Shown one piece after another: positions 24,805-33,260 of a DNA stretch of 64,000 bases; position 1 is the stretch's first letter; each line of letters starts with the position of its first letter. This stretch comes from Pseudonocardia alaniniphila (GTDB taxonomy: Bacteria; Actinomycetota; Actinomycetes; Mycobacteriales; Pseudonocardiaceae). The DNA is taken from positions 124,001 through 188,000 of the forward strand of contig NZ_JAKXMK010000002.1 in NCBI RefSeq assembly GCF_022524485.1. The letters run 5' to 3'. The notes beneath the pieces are model-generated. The model saw nothing but the letters and a program-made list of their open reading frames with translations. It did no database searches and was not told the DNA's origin. Made by a program: the position numbers and the translations under genes.

Positions 24805-25549
24805 TTCCTTCGCCGGGCTGGCCGTGATCGTGACGGGGGCGGGTTCGGGTATCGGGCGGGCGGCAGCGCGCGCGCTCGGCGCGGCGGGGGCCGACGTCCT
24901 CGTCGTGGGCCGACGCCCCGACGCGCTGGACGCCACGGCGGACGGGCTCCCGTCGGTCGTCCCGTTCGCGGCCGACGTGCGGGCCCCGGACGCGGCCGGA
25001 GCGATCGTGGCAGCGGCCGCGGAGCGGTGGGGCCGGATCGACGTCCTGGTCAACAACGCCGGAGTGTTCGCGGCGATGCCGCTGGCCGACGTCACAGCGG
25101 AGGGCATCGCCGACCTCGTCGACACCAACATCACCGCACCGAGCCTGCTGGCCGCGGCTGCGCTGCCGTGGTTGCGCGAGAGCCGCGGCGCGATCGTCAA
25201 CGTGTCGAGCACGTTCGGCCACCTGCCCGCCCCGGGCTTCGCCCACTACGGCGCGTCCAAGGCGGCGCTCGAACACCTCACGCGAAGCTGGGCGCTGGAA
25301 CTGGCGCCGCACCGCGTGCGGGTGAACGCCGTCGCGCCCGGACCGACCGAGACCGGCGCCCTCACAGCGGCCGGGCTGTCCGAGGCGGTCATCGCCCAGG
25401 TCAAGGACGAGGAGGCCGCCCGCATCCCGCTCGGCAGGCGCGGTGAGGCCCACGAGGTGGCCATGTGGATCGTGCAGTTCGCCGACCCGTCGGCTGCGTG
25501 GGTCACGGGCCAGGTCCTGTCTGTCGACGGTGGGCTCGGGCTGACGTGA
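24782..25549 (+). CDS. Short-chain dehydrogenase/reductase
   Basis: About 255 residues, a classical SDR. The cofactor motif TGAGSGIG is at residues 18-25, NNAG follows, the catalytic serine is in NVSSTFG, and the YGASK motif gives Tyr and Lys. The C terminus VTGQVLSVDGGLGLT is typical. It oxidises or reduces a hydroxyl/keto group with NAD(P). Divergent from an ArsR repressor, which probably controls it; such pairs are common and often respond to electrophiles. The substrate is unknown. Confidence 0.93.
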   Translation: MVDEHRTNSFAGLAVIVTGAGSGIGRAAARALGAAGADVLVVGRRPDALDATADGLPSVVPFAADVRAPDAAGAIVAAAAERWGRIDVLVNNAGVFAAMPLADVTAEGIADLVDTNITAPSLLAAAALPWLRESRGAIVNVSSTFGHLPAPGFAHYGASKAALEHLTRSWALELAPHRVRVNAVAPGPTETGALTAAGLSEAVIAQVKDEEAARIPLGRRGEAHEVAMWIVQFADPSAAWVTGQVLSVDGGLGLT

Positions 25550-25578
25550 CCGGGCCGGCACCGCTGCTGACATGTGGG

Positions 25579-26780
25579 TCGAGCGGGGTGCCTGGGAGGA
25601 CGCGCTCGGCTGGCCGGCGCGGGGTGGACGAGCGGCGCGTTGGTTCGGTGGGGCGGGGCGGGGCGCTCGTTCGGCTTGCCGCTTGGTCGGGCGGTGTCAT
25701 GATCACCGGTTTGGTTCCGGCAACTGTTGATGACACGGTTGCCGCTCCCCGATCGTTGATCATGGGGCCGGGTGGGCTGCTGGGCCGACCGGCCGGCTCG
25801 GGAGGTGGATGACGGGTCGGCGGGCCGCTCGTTCGGCTGGCCGCTTGGTCCGGTGGCGTCATGATCACTGGTTCGGGGTCGGTAACCGGTGCTGGCGCGG
25901 TTGCTCGTCCCGATCGTTGATCATGAGGCCGGGATGGGGTGCCTGGGAGGACGGCCGCCCGGCTGGCCGGCGCGGGGTGGACGAGTGGCGCGTTGGTGCG
26001 GTGGGTCGGGGGCAGGCCCCTCGTTCGGCTTGCCGCTTGGTCGGGCGGTGTCATGATCATCGGTTTGGTCCTGGCAACTGCTGATGACGCGGTTGCCGCT
26101 CCCCGATCGTTGATCATGGCGCCGGGGTGGGTGCCTGAGAGGCCGGCCGCGCGGCTGGCCGGCGCGGGGTGGACGAGTGGCGCGTTGGTGCGGTGGGTCG
26201 GGGGCGGTCCGCTCGTTCGTCTGGCCGCTCGGTCCGGTGGCGTCATGATCACTGGTTCGGGGTCGGTAACCGGTGCTGGCGCGGTTGCTCGTCCCCGATC
26301 ATTGATCATGAGGCCGAGGTGGGGTGCCTGAGAGGCTGGCTGCCCGGCTGGCCGGCGCGGGGGTGGACGAGCGGCACGGTCGTGCGGTGGGTCGGGGGCG
26401 GGCGGCCGCTTGTCGTCTTCCCGCTCGATCCGGGTCTCATGATCACCGGCTCGGGCGCGGTAACCGCTGTCGACACGGCTGCCCGTTTCCGATCGGTGAT
26501 CATGAAGCCGGGTACGAGTGCTCGGCCGCTCGTTCGGCTGGCCGCTCGGTCCGGTGGCGTCATGATCACTGGTTCGGGGTCGGTAACCGGTGCTGGCGCG
26601 GTTGCTCGTCCCCAATCGTTGATCATGAGGCCGGGATGGGGTGCCTGGGAGGACGGCCGCCCGGCTCGGGAGGTGGGCGAGCGGCCTTTCGTGCGACAGG
26701 TGGGGGCGGCGGGCCGGTCGTTCGTCTACCCGGTCGGTCCGGGCGGTCTCATGATCACCGGTCCGGGCTCGGCTACCGGG
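25579..26780. repeat. Tandem array of hairpin-forming 69-bp elements in ~190-bp units
   Basis: Six full cores lie at 25697-25765, 25859-25926, 26051-26119, 26243-26311, 26437-26505 and 26560-26628, and a truncated one at 26749-26780. Each starts TCATGATCA and ends TGATCATGA (or TGATCATGG). Core starts are 162, 192, 192, 194, 123 and 189 bp apart, and the spacers are also homologous (GGGGTGCCTGGGAGGAC, GGCGCGGGGTGGACGAG, CTCGTTCGGCTTGCCGC). Cores fall into subtypes: A (1, 3), B (2, 4, 6) and C (5). Inside, GGCAAC pairs with GTTGCC in type A and GGTAACC with GGTTGC in type B, with CGGGG/CCCCG around it in B. So each core can form an interrupted hairpin. The array sits between the ends of two convergent genes. 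Confidence 0.9.
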
Positions 26781-28035
26781 TTCTCGTGGCGTCCAGGTGC
26801 ATGGACAGCCAGCTGAAGATCCGTTGGGCGGTCCGGCGGGGTGCGAGGGGCTGGCAGTGGAAGTTCGCCCCGTCGGCCACGCTGAACGGCGCGAGCTCGT
26901 GCGGTGCCTTCAGCAGGCCCGCGAGCTGCTTGGACTGGCCTGGCCAGAACTGCTCGTCCTCCGGGTCGGTGATCAGCAGGGGAGTGCGGATCCGGGCGGC
27001 GACGTCGCGAAGCTGGTAGGTGCGCACCGCGGTGAACAGGTCGAAGGAGTCGTCGATGCCGTAAGGGCGGGCGCGGAAGGCGAAGGTGCGCTCCAGCGCG
27101 GGATCCTGGCCGGCGGCCTCGGCCATGTACGCGTTGAAGGTGTCCTTCTGGCCGTTGTCGAGCAGCGCGATCATCTCCGGTGGCATGTAGCTCATCCAGG
27201 AGGCCGACACGTCGACGACGCCCGGATCGGCCACGGCCGCCACGAAGCGATGCTCGAACGCCAGCGCCCGAGGGAGCCAGTACCCGGCCTGGCTGATCCC
27301 GTACGCCGTGAGTGCCTGCGCGTCCACGTCAGCACGGTCGACGAGCACGTCCACCACGGGCGTCAGCACGGCCTCCCAGTCGGGCCGGAACGTCACACCG
27401 CGTTCGAACAGCAGGGACTGCTGGCCCGGGCCGTCGTACACGAAGGCGTTCCACCCACGCGCGAGTGCTTCGGCCGCGCCGCTCGACCAGAGGCCGGTGA
27501 GGGCGCCGTCGCTGCCGTTGGTCATGACGAAGGTCGGACGCGGCGCACCGGAGGAGTCGGGCCGCAGCAGGTAACCCGGCAGCGTCGCTCCCTCGTAGGG
27601 GATCTCCACGCGGACGAATCGGCCGCCCGACGAGTCGATCATCGCGTTCCAGCTGCGGCGCGAGCTCCGGAACGTCGGAAGCATGAGGTCCGCGGCCTCC
27701 CCAGCGGGCAGTCCGTCCACCGCGGCGAGGGCCCGGGAGTAGGCGGCCGACGCGGACAGGTGCGCCCACATGGCCCCGGGTGGATCGGCGGCGCTCGCGA
27801 CACCGAGCGCGGCGAACTGGTCGCCCCTGTGCGTCCACGCGGAGAACCAGCCCCGCCAGTCGCCGTCCGCGATGCCGTTGACGGTGGCGAGCACGCTGCC
27901 CGGGTCGCCGACGCCGTAGGCGGTGGCACCGAGGGCGAGGCGCGTCTCGAAGTCGAAGTCGGTGTCGGCGAAGAACCCGCCGGTCAGGGCGCGGGAGCCG
28001 GTGGCGGCGGGACGGACGGACTGGGAGGTCGTCAT
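26773..28035 (-). CDS. Alpha/beta hydrolase (pseudooxynicotine-hydrolase/acyl-peptidase type)
   Basis: A 420-residue serine hydrolase with an N-terminal helical region and a C-terminal alpha/beta fold. The nucleophile elbow is GISQAG (about 243-248), the acid is in TDPEDEQFWPGQ (about 357-368), and the histidine is in NFHCQP (about 391). The oxyanion region is TFVMTNGSDGALTGLW. The layout resembles dipeptidyl-peptidase-like carbon-carbon or ester hydrolases such as 2,6-dihydroxypseudooxynicotine hydrolase. Its TAG stop lies inside the truncated last repeat of the neighbouring array, so the normal C terminus may have been trimmed. Confidence 0.87.
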   Translation of the reverse strand: MTTSQSVRPAATGSRALTGGFFADTDFDFETRLALGATAYGVGDPGSVLATVNGIADGDWRGWFSAWTHRGDQFAALGVASAADPPGAMWAHLSASAAYSRALAAVDGLPAGEAADLMLPTFRSSRRSWNAMIDSSGGRFVRVEIPYEGATLPGYLLRPDSSGAPRPTFVMTNGSDGALTGLWSSGAAEALARGWNAFVYDGPGQQSLLFERGVTFRPDWEAVLTPVVDVLVDRADVDAQALTAYGISQAGYWLPRALAFEHRFVAAVADPGVVDVSASWMSYMPPEMIALLDNGQKDTFNAYMAEAAGQDPALERTFAFRARPYGIDDSFDLFTAVRTYQLRDVAARIRTPLLITDPEDEQFWPGQSKQLAGLLKAPHELAPFSVADGANFHCQPLAPRRTAQRIFSWLSMHLDATRTR

Positions 28036-28194
28036 TGTCGGTCCTTCCGGGCTGGTTCGGGTCGGCCGTGACGGCCTCCGCGGCTTTCGCCGGACGTGCC
28101 GTCACGCGCGCGGAATGCCCCGTGCGCCGCGGCACGAGTCCTCATCGCGGCCGAGCAACTCCATCGGCTGACATGTACGGCGACGTTTCGCTGG

Positions 28195-28833
28195 TCAGGC
28201 GGTCCGCCGGCGGTCCGCCGGGGAAGTGGCGTGCGTCTGAGCCGCCTCGTGCGGGCCCTTGCTGTATCGGATGGTGTAGCTGACCGCCCACCAGATCACC
28301 GCGATCGGCAGGATCCAGTTGAAGAACAGGTCGATCGGCCTGCTCGGCACGCCGACGTCGGTCCCCACGGAGATGAACAGGGCCGCCAGGAGGTGACTCG
28401 CCGCCATCACGGCGATCGCGACGCCCCAGGCTGCGCTGATGCGGCGGTTGATCGACCGGAACCGGGCGGTGTGCCAGTACTCGCGGGGCACGCTCTCCCG
28501 CGCGTACTGCTCGGTGAACGGCATGAACGGCAGCATCGCGAAGATCACGATCGCCAGCGTCCAGGTGGCGAGTGAACGCCCATAGGTGGCGAGGAAGGCG
28601 TCCGCCCTCGGATCCACGAGCGCGGCGATCGCGATCGCCGCGAACGCAATTGCTCCGCTCACCTCGAGCACCTTGGGCGACTCGCCGCGGCGAGCGTCCC
28701 GAATGATGAACAGCACGGCGACGACGCACGCCAGGAACCCGGCCGTGGCCACGGTGCCCGTGCCCGTTCTGGTGGCGAACAGGCTGAAGACGATCCACGG
28801 GATGAACCCGGCAAACACCTTGAGCTTCGACAT
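28195..28833 (-). CDS. Multispanning membrane protein of unknown function
   Basis: A 212-residue protein with about six hydrophobic helices: FAGFIPWIVFSLFA, TAGFLACVVAVLFII, VSGAIAFAAIAIAALV, TLAIVIFAMLPFMPF, AAWGVAIAVMAASHLLAALF and WILPIAVIWWAVSYTI. Short charged loops and an Ala/Arg-rich cytosolic tail follow. No transport or catalytic motif is recognised. It is a single gene with a promoter-sized gap upstream that contains an 8-bp-stem hairpin (28939-28960). Confidence 0.75.
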   Translation of the reverse strand: MSKLKVFAGFIPWIVFSLFATRTGTGTVATAGFLACVVAVLFIIRDARRGESPKVLEVSGAIAFAAIAIAALVDPRADAFLATYGRSLATWTLAIVIFAMLPFMPFTEQYARESVPREYWHTARFRSINRRISAAWGVAIAVMAASHLLAALFISVGTDVGVPSRPIDLFFNWILPIAVIWWAVSYTIRYSKGPHEAAQTHATSPADRRRTA

Positions 28834-29435
28834 GTGACGACTGTTACGCCGCTTCGCTGCGGAAAACAGCCCCCGATCTGCTCGTTTTTGCCGGCGATCT
28901 CCCGGTTCGGGGGAAATCGATCGCCTCGAACGCGCACAGCTCCGCGGCCGATCGCGGAGCGGGTCGCAACGGTCTCACTCCGGGCGATCACAATGCCGGG
29001 TCGGGTGTGTCCGGAGAGTGGTCATCCTCCCGCCATGAACGCGTGGTTCTTGCGTCACCGGATGATCACTATTATTGTTTCGAACACATCATCTGTGTGT
29101 TGAGTGTCAATCACAGGTAAAAGATGGGAGTCGATCCGGGAATGGGGGACCGCGTGGCCGACGGCATTTCCGGCGGCGTGCCGACATCGCCTCCCCATTT
29201 CCGGCGAGCCGCGAAGGGCCTGGGCCCGGGACGAGGAAACGGTCCGTCCTGCGGTTGTCCGCCCAGCCGGTGGGCGCCGGTCCACCGTGTCCCGCAGGCG
29301 GACGGCTGCGCCGGGCGCCCGGTGCGGTTGCGCAAGCCAAGGGTGTGCCGGCAGTCCGCGACGGATGGTCCGGCCGGCGGTGGGGATCGGCGGCGGACGC
29401 AGGGCCGGTCGGTCGGCGCTGACCGACCGGATGGT
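28834..29435. other. Intergenic stretch without a convincing gene
   Basis: About 600 bp between the divergent ends of the membrane-protein gene and the ketoreductase. It holds a hairpin GCTCCGCG/CGCGGAGC (28939-28960) and an unusually AT-rich patch around 29055-29125 with an inverted repeat ACACA/TGTGT (29084-29098). No open frame here has family resemblance on either strand, and I see no RNA gene. Confidence 0.5.
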
Positions 29436-30176
29436 CTACATGTCCATGCCGCCGTTGACCGACACGACGGACCCGGTGATGTACCCGGCCTCGTCGTCGA
29501 CGAGGAACTGCACCGCGCGGGCGACCTCGTGCGCCTGCGCCAGCCGTCCCACGGGGATGCCGGAGACGATCTTCTCGAGCACCTTCTCCGGCACCGCGGC
29601 CACCATCTCGGTCTCGACGTAGCCGGGAGCCACGCAGTTCACGGTGATCCCCTTGCGGGCCACCTCCAGGGCCAGGCTCTGCGTCATGCCGAACAGGCCG
29701 GACTTCGACGCCGCGTAGTTGACCTGCCCGATGTTGCCCTTCTGCCCGATCACCGAGCTGATGTTGACGATGCGCCCGGAGCCACGCTCCAGCATGTGGT
29801 TCAGCACGGCCTTCGACATGTAGAACGCGCCGGAGAGGTTGATCCGCAGCACCGCGTGCCAGTCGTCCATCGACATCTTCCGCATGGTCTTGTCGACGGT
29901 GATGCCGGCGTTGTTGACCAGGTGGTCGACCCGGCCCCGCTCGGTGAGCACCTCGTCGACCACCCGGTGGCAGTCATCGGGTTCGCCCACGTTGCCCTGG
30001 TGCACCGACACCGAGCAGCCGTCGGCCTTGAGCTTCTCGGACAGTTCCTCGGCGGCCTGCCGGTTGGTGCTGTACCCCGCAGCCACGTGCACGCCCGAGC
30101 GGGCCAGCACGCTGGTGATCGCAGCGCCGATCCCGCGCGCGCCCCCGGTCACGATGGCCACCTTCTGGTCGGTCAT
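29436..30176 (-). CDS. Beta-ketoacyl/acetoacetyl-CoA reductase (FabG/PhaB-like SDR)
   Basis: About 246 residues. TGGARGIG (11-18) binds NADP, NNAGITVDKTMRKM follows the FabG/PhaB pattern, the catalytic set is Ser in NISSVIGQKGN and YAASKSG, and the end is ITGSVVSVNGGMDM. It reduces a 3-oxoacyl thioester to the 3-hydroxyacyl form. It lies 110 bp downstream of a KASIII-like gene on the same strand, so the pair would condense and then reduce an acyl chain. Start at ATG 30176; an upstream extension without family resemblance is rejected. Confidence 0.93.
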   Translation of the reverse strand: MTDQKVAIVTGGARGIGAAITSVLARSGVHVAAGYSTNRQAAEELSEKLKADGCSVSVHQGNVGEPDDCHRVVDEVLTERGRVDHLVNNAGITVDKTMRKMSMDDWHAVLRINLSGAFYMSKAVLNHMLERGSGRIVNISSVIGQKGNIGQVNYAASKSGLFGMTQSLALEVARKGITVNCVAPGYVETEMVAAVPEKVLEKIVSGIPVGRLAQAHEVARAVQFLVDDEAGYITGSVVSVNGGMDM

Positions 30177-30286
30177 GTCGAGCCCCTTTTCGTCGACGTC
30201 CACCCGCCCGCGGCCTCCTGGCTCGGGCCACGTATTTCTGGTCTTTCCCGGGGGTGTACCCGGCACATGACTCCGCTCACGTCGCG

Positions 30287-32254
30287 CTACTGTCCGAACG
30301 CGACCCGGACGTCCTCGCTGGTGGGGTTGGGAGGTGTCCGCGGCGCGGGCAGGTCGGCCAGAGCCTCGTCCGGCTCCGGGGCCGCGATCGCAGGGTCCAT
30401 CGTGAGCACCGCGTACCCGCCGACGGCGCCGGCGCCGAAGCCGGGCGCGAACACCCTGGTCGGACCGGTGATCACGCCGTCGCGCACGGCGTCATACAGC
30501 GCGATGGGGATGCTTGCGGCCGAGACGTTGCCGATCTCGGCGATGTTGAAGTAGAGCTGCTCCTCCTTGAGCCCTGCCTTGCGCGCGAGGTCGACGACCA
30601 TCGTCTTGTTCGCCTGATGGGGGACGATCAGCTCGATGCTCTCCAGCAGGCTCCGGCCGGCGGAGTCAGGGTCGCTCTGCTCCTCGAGCTCGGAGATCAT
30701 CTGTGCCAGGTAGCGTCGCACCAGCGACTTCACCTCGGGCCCGTACACCGTGATGTCGTTGTCGAACTCCGGGTTCGGCCAGACGATCGAGTTCACCTCG
30801 CTGGCCGGGCCGCTGGCGTAGGTCTGCAGTACCTGCACGTCACCGGCCTCGTCCGCCGTGGCAGGCGCGACGACGATCGCGGCGGCGCCATCGCCGAAGA
30901 TCATCCGGGAGGTCCGGATGCTGCCGATCTTGTCGGAGAACTTCTCCACGCAGACCAGCAGGACCGGGCGTCGCACCTCCTGCAGCTGCCGCACCGCTTC
31001 GGCGAGGCCGTAGGGCAGACCCGCGCAGGCCGCGACCAGGTCGACCGACGCGTGCGTCTGCAGGATTCCGAGCTCGCCGGAGAGCCAGCACGCCGTCGAC
31101 GGGATCAGGCGGTCGCTCGTGCAGGTCGCGACGAGCACGGCGCCGATCTCCTCCGGCGCACGTCCGGCGTGCGCCAGCGCGGCCCGCGCCGCGTCGAGCG
31201 CGAGCTGCTCGAGCGGACGTGCCGAGTAACGACGCTGCTCGATGCCGGTCTTCGCGCTGATCTCCGCGGCACTCATCGGCGACCACGAGAAGCACGAGTT
31301 CCGGATGACGTCGTCGTTGCTGCAGACGTGCTCGCCTCGGACGACCGACAGCGCCTCCAGCTTCGGCAGCACCGCGAACGCCTCGCCCACGCGGACGGGC
31401 GGGTAGGGCCGGATCGGGGGCCGCGCCTCGGTCACCGTCCTTCCCGTCGACCAGAAGGCGACCGGTGCGTCCTCCGCGCCCTGGGCCCGGGCCCGGTCGA
31501 TGAACGCCGCGACCTCGCGGCTGCGCGGGTGCAGGGCGATCACGAAGTCGTCGTCGCCGATGGTGCTCACCGGACGCAGGGCGGTGTGCTCACGTGCCCA
31601 GGGGTACTGGTTGTGCAGCACCATCGCCCACCGCAGGAGCGCCTCCAGTTCGGGCACGTCCTCGTCGGCGTCGATGATCTGGCCGGAGCGGAACACCGGG
31701 TAGTCCGGGTCGTGCTGGTGCAGCACGTAGGTCAGCGAGTCCGGCCGCGCCGTCATCTCGGCCACGGTCGGCGGGATCACCGGAAGCTCGGTGGCCTGGT
31801 GGCGCTTGTTCCGGAACACGTCGAAGAGCAGGTCGAAGATCCGGCCCTCGGCGTCGGCGTCCCACGCCGCGGGCAGCTCCTTGTAGGCCTGCTCGACGGC
31901 GGCCACCTTCCGGTCGGCGTCCTCCCAGGGGTGGAGCAGGGGGAGAAAGACATCGGAGCGGTTCCGTGGCATGTCGCGCCAGCGGGTCGGCCGCTTGTCG
32001 AACATCGGCAACGCGTACCGGTTGACCCAATACAGGTTCTGACCGAGGTCGCGCAGCAACGCGAAGCGGTTCGGGTACTCGCCGGAGTTGACCCGGGCGA
32101 GGATGTCGGTGCCGGTCGGGGCCTTCGCTTCGAAGTCGCGTCCGATCACGGCTCTGAACTGATCGATTGTGTCGAGTACTGAGAAGTCGAGTGCTCCGAG
32201 GACGTTCGCAGGGAAAACGATCCGTCCGTGCCGGTTCACGACAAAGGGCTTCAT
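30287..32254 (-). CDS. KASIII-type beta-ketoacyl synthase with a ~300-residue N-terminal extension
   Basis: A 655-residue protein. From about residue 300 it is a FabH-like thiolase-fold condensing enzyme with the complete triad: Cys in VDLVAACAGLPYG (near 411), His in VPHQANKT (near 542) and Asn in FNIAEIGNVSAASIP (near 575). These are spaced as in FabH (112/244/274) with a constant offset of about 300. The first 300 residues have no signal peptide or membrane helix and match no family I know; they are rich in Trp, Arg and acidic residues (WVNRYALPMFDKRPTRWRDM). The tail after 630 is proline-rich. It probably starts a chain from an unusual acyl donor. Confidence 0.88.
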   Translation of the reverse strand: MKPFVVNRHGRIVFPANVLGALDFSVLDTIDQFRAVIGRDFEAKAPTGTDILARVNSGEYPNRFALLRDLGQNLYWVNRYALPMFDKRPTRWRDMPRNRSDVFLPLLHPWEDADRKVAAVEQAYKELPAAWDADAEGRIFDLLFDVFRNKRHQATELPVIPPTVAEMTARPDSLTYVLHQHDPDYPVFRSGQIIDADEDVPELEALLRWAMVLHNQYPWAREHTALRPVSTIGDDDFVIALHPRSREVAAFIDRARAQGAEDAPVAFWSTGRTVTEARPPIRPYPPVRVGEAFAVLPKLEALSVVRGEHVCSNDDVIRNSCFSWSPMSAAEISAKTGIEQRRYSARPLEQLALDAARAALAHAGRAPEEIGAVLVATCTSDRLIPSTACWLSGELGILQTHASVDLVAACAGLPYGLAEAVRQLQEVRRPVLLVCVEKFSDKIGSIRTSRMIFGDGAAAIVVAPATADEAGDVQVLQTYASGPASEVNSIVWPNPEFDNDITVYGPEVKSLVRRYLAQMISELEEQSDPDSAGRSLLESIELIVPHQANKTMVVDLARKAGLKEEQLYFNIAEIGNVSAASIPIALYDAVRDGVITGPTRVFAPGFGAGAVGGYAVLTMDPAIAAPEPDEALADLPAPRTPPNPTSEDVRVAFGQ

Positions 32255-32674
32255 ATCGGGTTACCCCCTCCTGCGGCGGGGCCAACTGAACTCGCCGGAG
32301 CCACACGCGCACAACCGACGAGTGGGGGAACCGGATCCGCCGATTGCGCCGATCAAGAAGCGGTACCGTTGGCGAGTCGTTGCCTGCCATTGGTCTTGGT
32401 GGGGGATACCCGGCTCGAGCGGAGGTCTCTGTGGTGAACGACACTGCCTACTCTGCGATATGTCAGGACATCCAGCTGGGACGTGTGTTGCTGTGGATCC
32501 GCTGAGGGAATAGGTGATCTCGGTGTTTTCTCAGGGTCGCTTCAGGTGGCCTTCCTTACAATCTCGCGTCATGCGCGTAACGAGCTCGCTTTGCCATGGC
32601 GTATGCCCGCTTACGGGCGGATTTATCGGGACCGTCGCGATCGCGTCGGGCATTCCGTTTCAGGGGGATCAGAC
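32255..32674. other. Divergent intergenic region with a possible micro-ORF
   Basis: About 420 bp between the KASIII gene and the RmlC-like gene. It contains a GGAGG-preceded 23-codon frame at 32434-32505 and a small hairpin GCCCG-CTTA-CGGGC (32605-32618). No larger coding frame is convincing. Confidence 0.4.
32434..32505 (+). CDS. Possible 23-residue leader or micro-protein
   Basis: GTG 32434 (or GTG 32431) follows GGAGG by about seven bases and reads VNDTAYSAICQDIQLGRVLL before ending at TGA 32503-32505. The ribosome site is better than most in the window, but the frame is very short. It could be a leader peptide for the RmlC/GMC genes 170 bp downstream. Low confidence. Confidence 0.2.
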   Translation: MNDTAYSAICQDIQLGRVLLWIR

Positions 32675-33232
32675 ATGATGGTGCGCCGCACCGAACTGGA
32701 GGGCGTTCTGCTCTTCGAGCCCACGCCGCACCGTGACACGCGGGGCTTCTTCAGCCGCACCTTCGACGCGGCCGTCGCGGAGTCGGTAGGGCTGCAACCT
32801 GCGACGTTCCGGCAGGACTCCCAGTCGCGCTCGCATCGCGGCGTCGTGCGCGGTCTCCACGGCCGGCAGGGATGCGGTGAGGGAAAGTTGGTGCGTTGCT
32901 CGTTCGGCGCAGTCCACGACATCGTCGTGGACGCGCGGCCGCAGTCGCCGACCTTCGGACGGTGGATTGCGTTGCGGCTCGATGACCGGGACATGGTTCA
33001 CGTGTACATCCCGCCCGGGTTCCTGCACGGCTTCCAGGCGCTCTCCGAGGTGGCCGACGTCTGCTACCGGATCGATCGGGAGCACGACCCCGCCGCCGAC
33101 GTCGCCGTCCGCTACGACGACGCCGTGCTCGGTATCCGCTGGCCCCTCGAGGTCATGGACGTCAGCGCACGGGACCGGAAAGCGGGCAGCTGGTCGGATT
33201 TCTGCGAGCTGCTGAGCACCCCCGCCGCATGA
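32675..33232 (+). CDS. dTDP-4-dehydrorhamnose 3,5-epimerase family protein (RmlC-like)
   Basis: About 185 residues with the double-stranded beta-helix of RmlC: LFEPTPHRDTRGFFSRTFD, FRQDSQSRSHRGVVRGLH with the catalytic histidine, GEGKLVRCSFGAVHDIVVDAR, SPTFGRWIALRLDD, VYIPPGFLHGFQALSE and GIRWPLEV. Family members epimerise dTDP-4-keto-6-deoxyhexoses for cell-surface or antibiotic sugars. ATG 32675 is preceded by AGGGGG. The usual RGLHYQ is RGLHGRQ here, so the substrate may differ. It is followed 28 bp later by a GMC oxidoreductase. Confidence 0.88.
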   Translation: MMVRRTELEGVLLFEPTPHRDTRGFFSRTFDAAVAESVGLQPATFRQDSQSRSHRGVVRGLHGRQGCGEGKLVRCSFGAVHDIVVDARPQSPTFGRWIALRLDDRDMVHVYIPPGFLHGFQALSEVADVCYRIDREHDPAADVAVRYDDAVLGIRWPLEVMDVSARDRKAGSWSDFCELLSTPAA

Positions 33233-33260
33233 CCGTTCACGACGAGAGGAGCGGGGTTCG

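Noticed and set aside
25503-26615. A 370-codon open frame on the minus strand across the repeat array
   Set aside because: The repeats differ by single-base indels (68- versus 69-bp core, a 194-bp period), which change frame inside units, and other frames are equally open. No ribosome site or family match. A coding role is unlikely but not excluded.
25697-26628. CRISPR array
   Set aside because: Spacers are homologous to each other and longer than repeats of a CRISPR, and no cas gene is present.
28939-28960. Hairpin GCTCCGCG/CGCGGAGC as a terminator
   Set aside because: It lies upstream of a gene start rather than after a gene end and has no T-run; possibly regulatory, but unsupported.
30254-32182. 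A 642-codon plus-strand frame opposite the KASIII gene
   Set aside because: Antisense shadow; the minus strand carries the complete KASIII triad.
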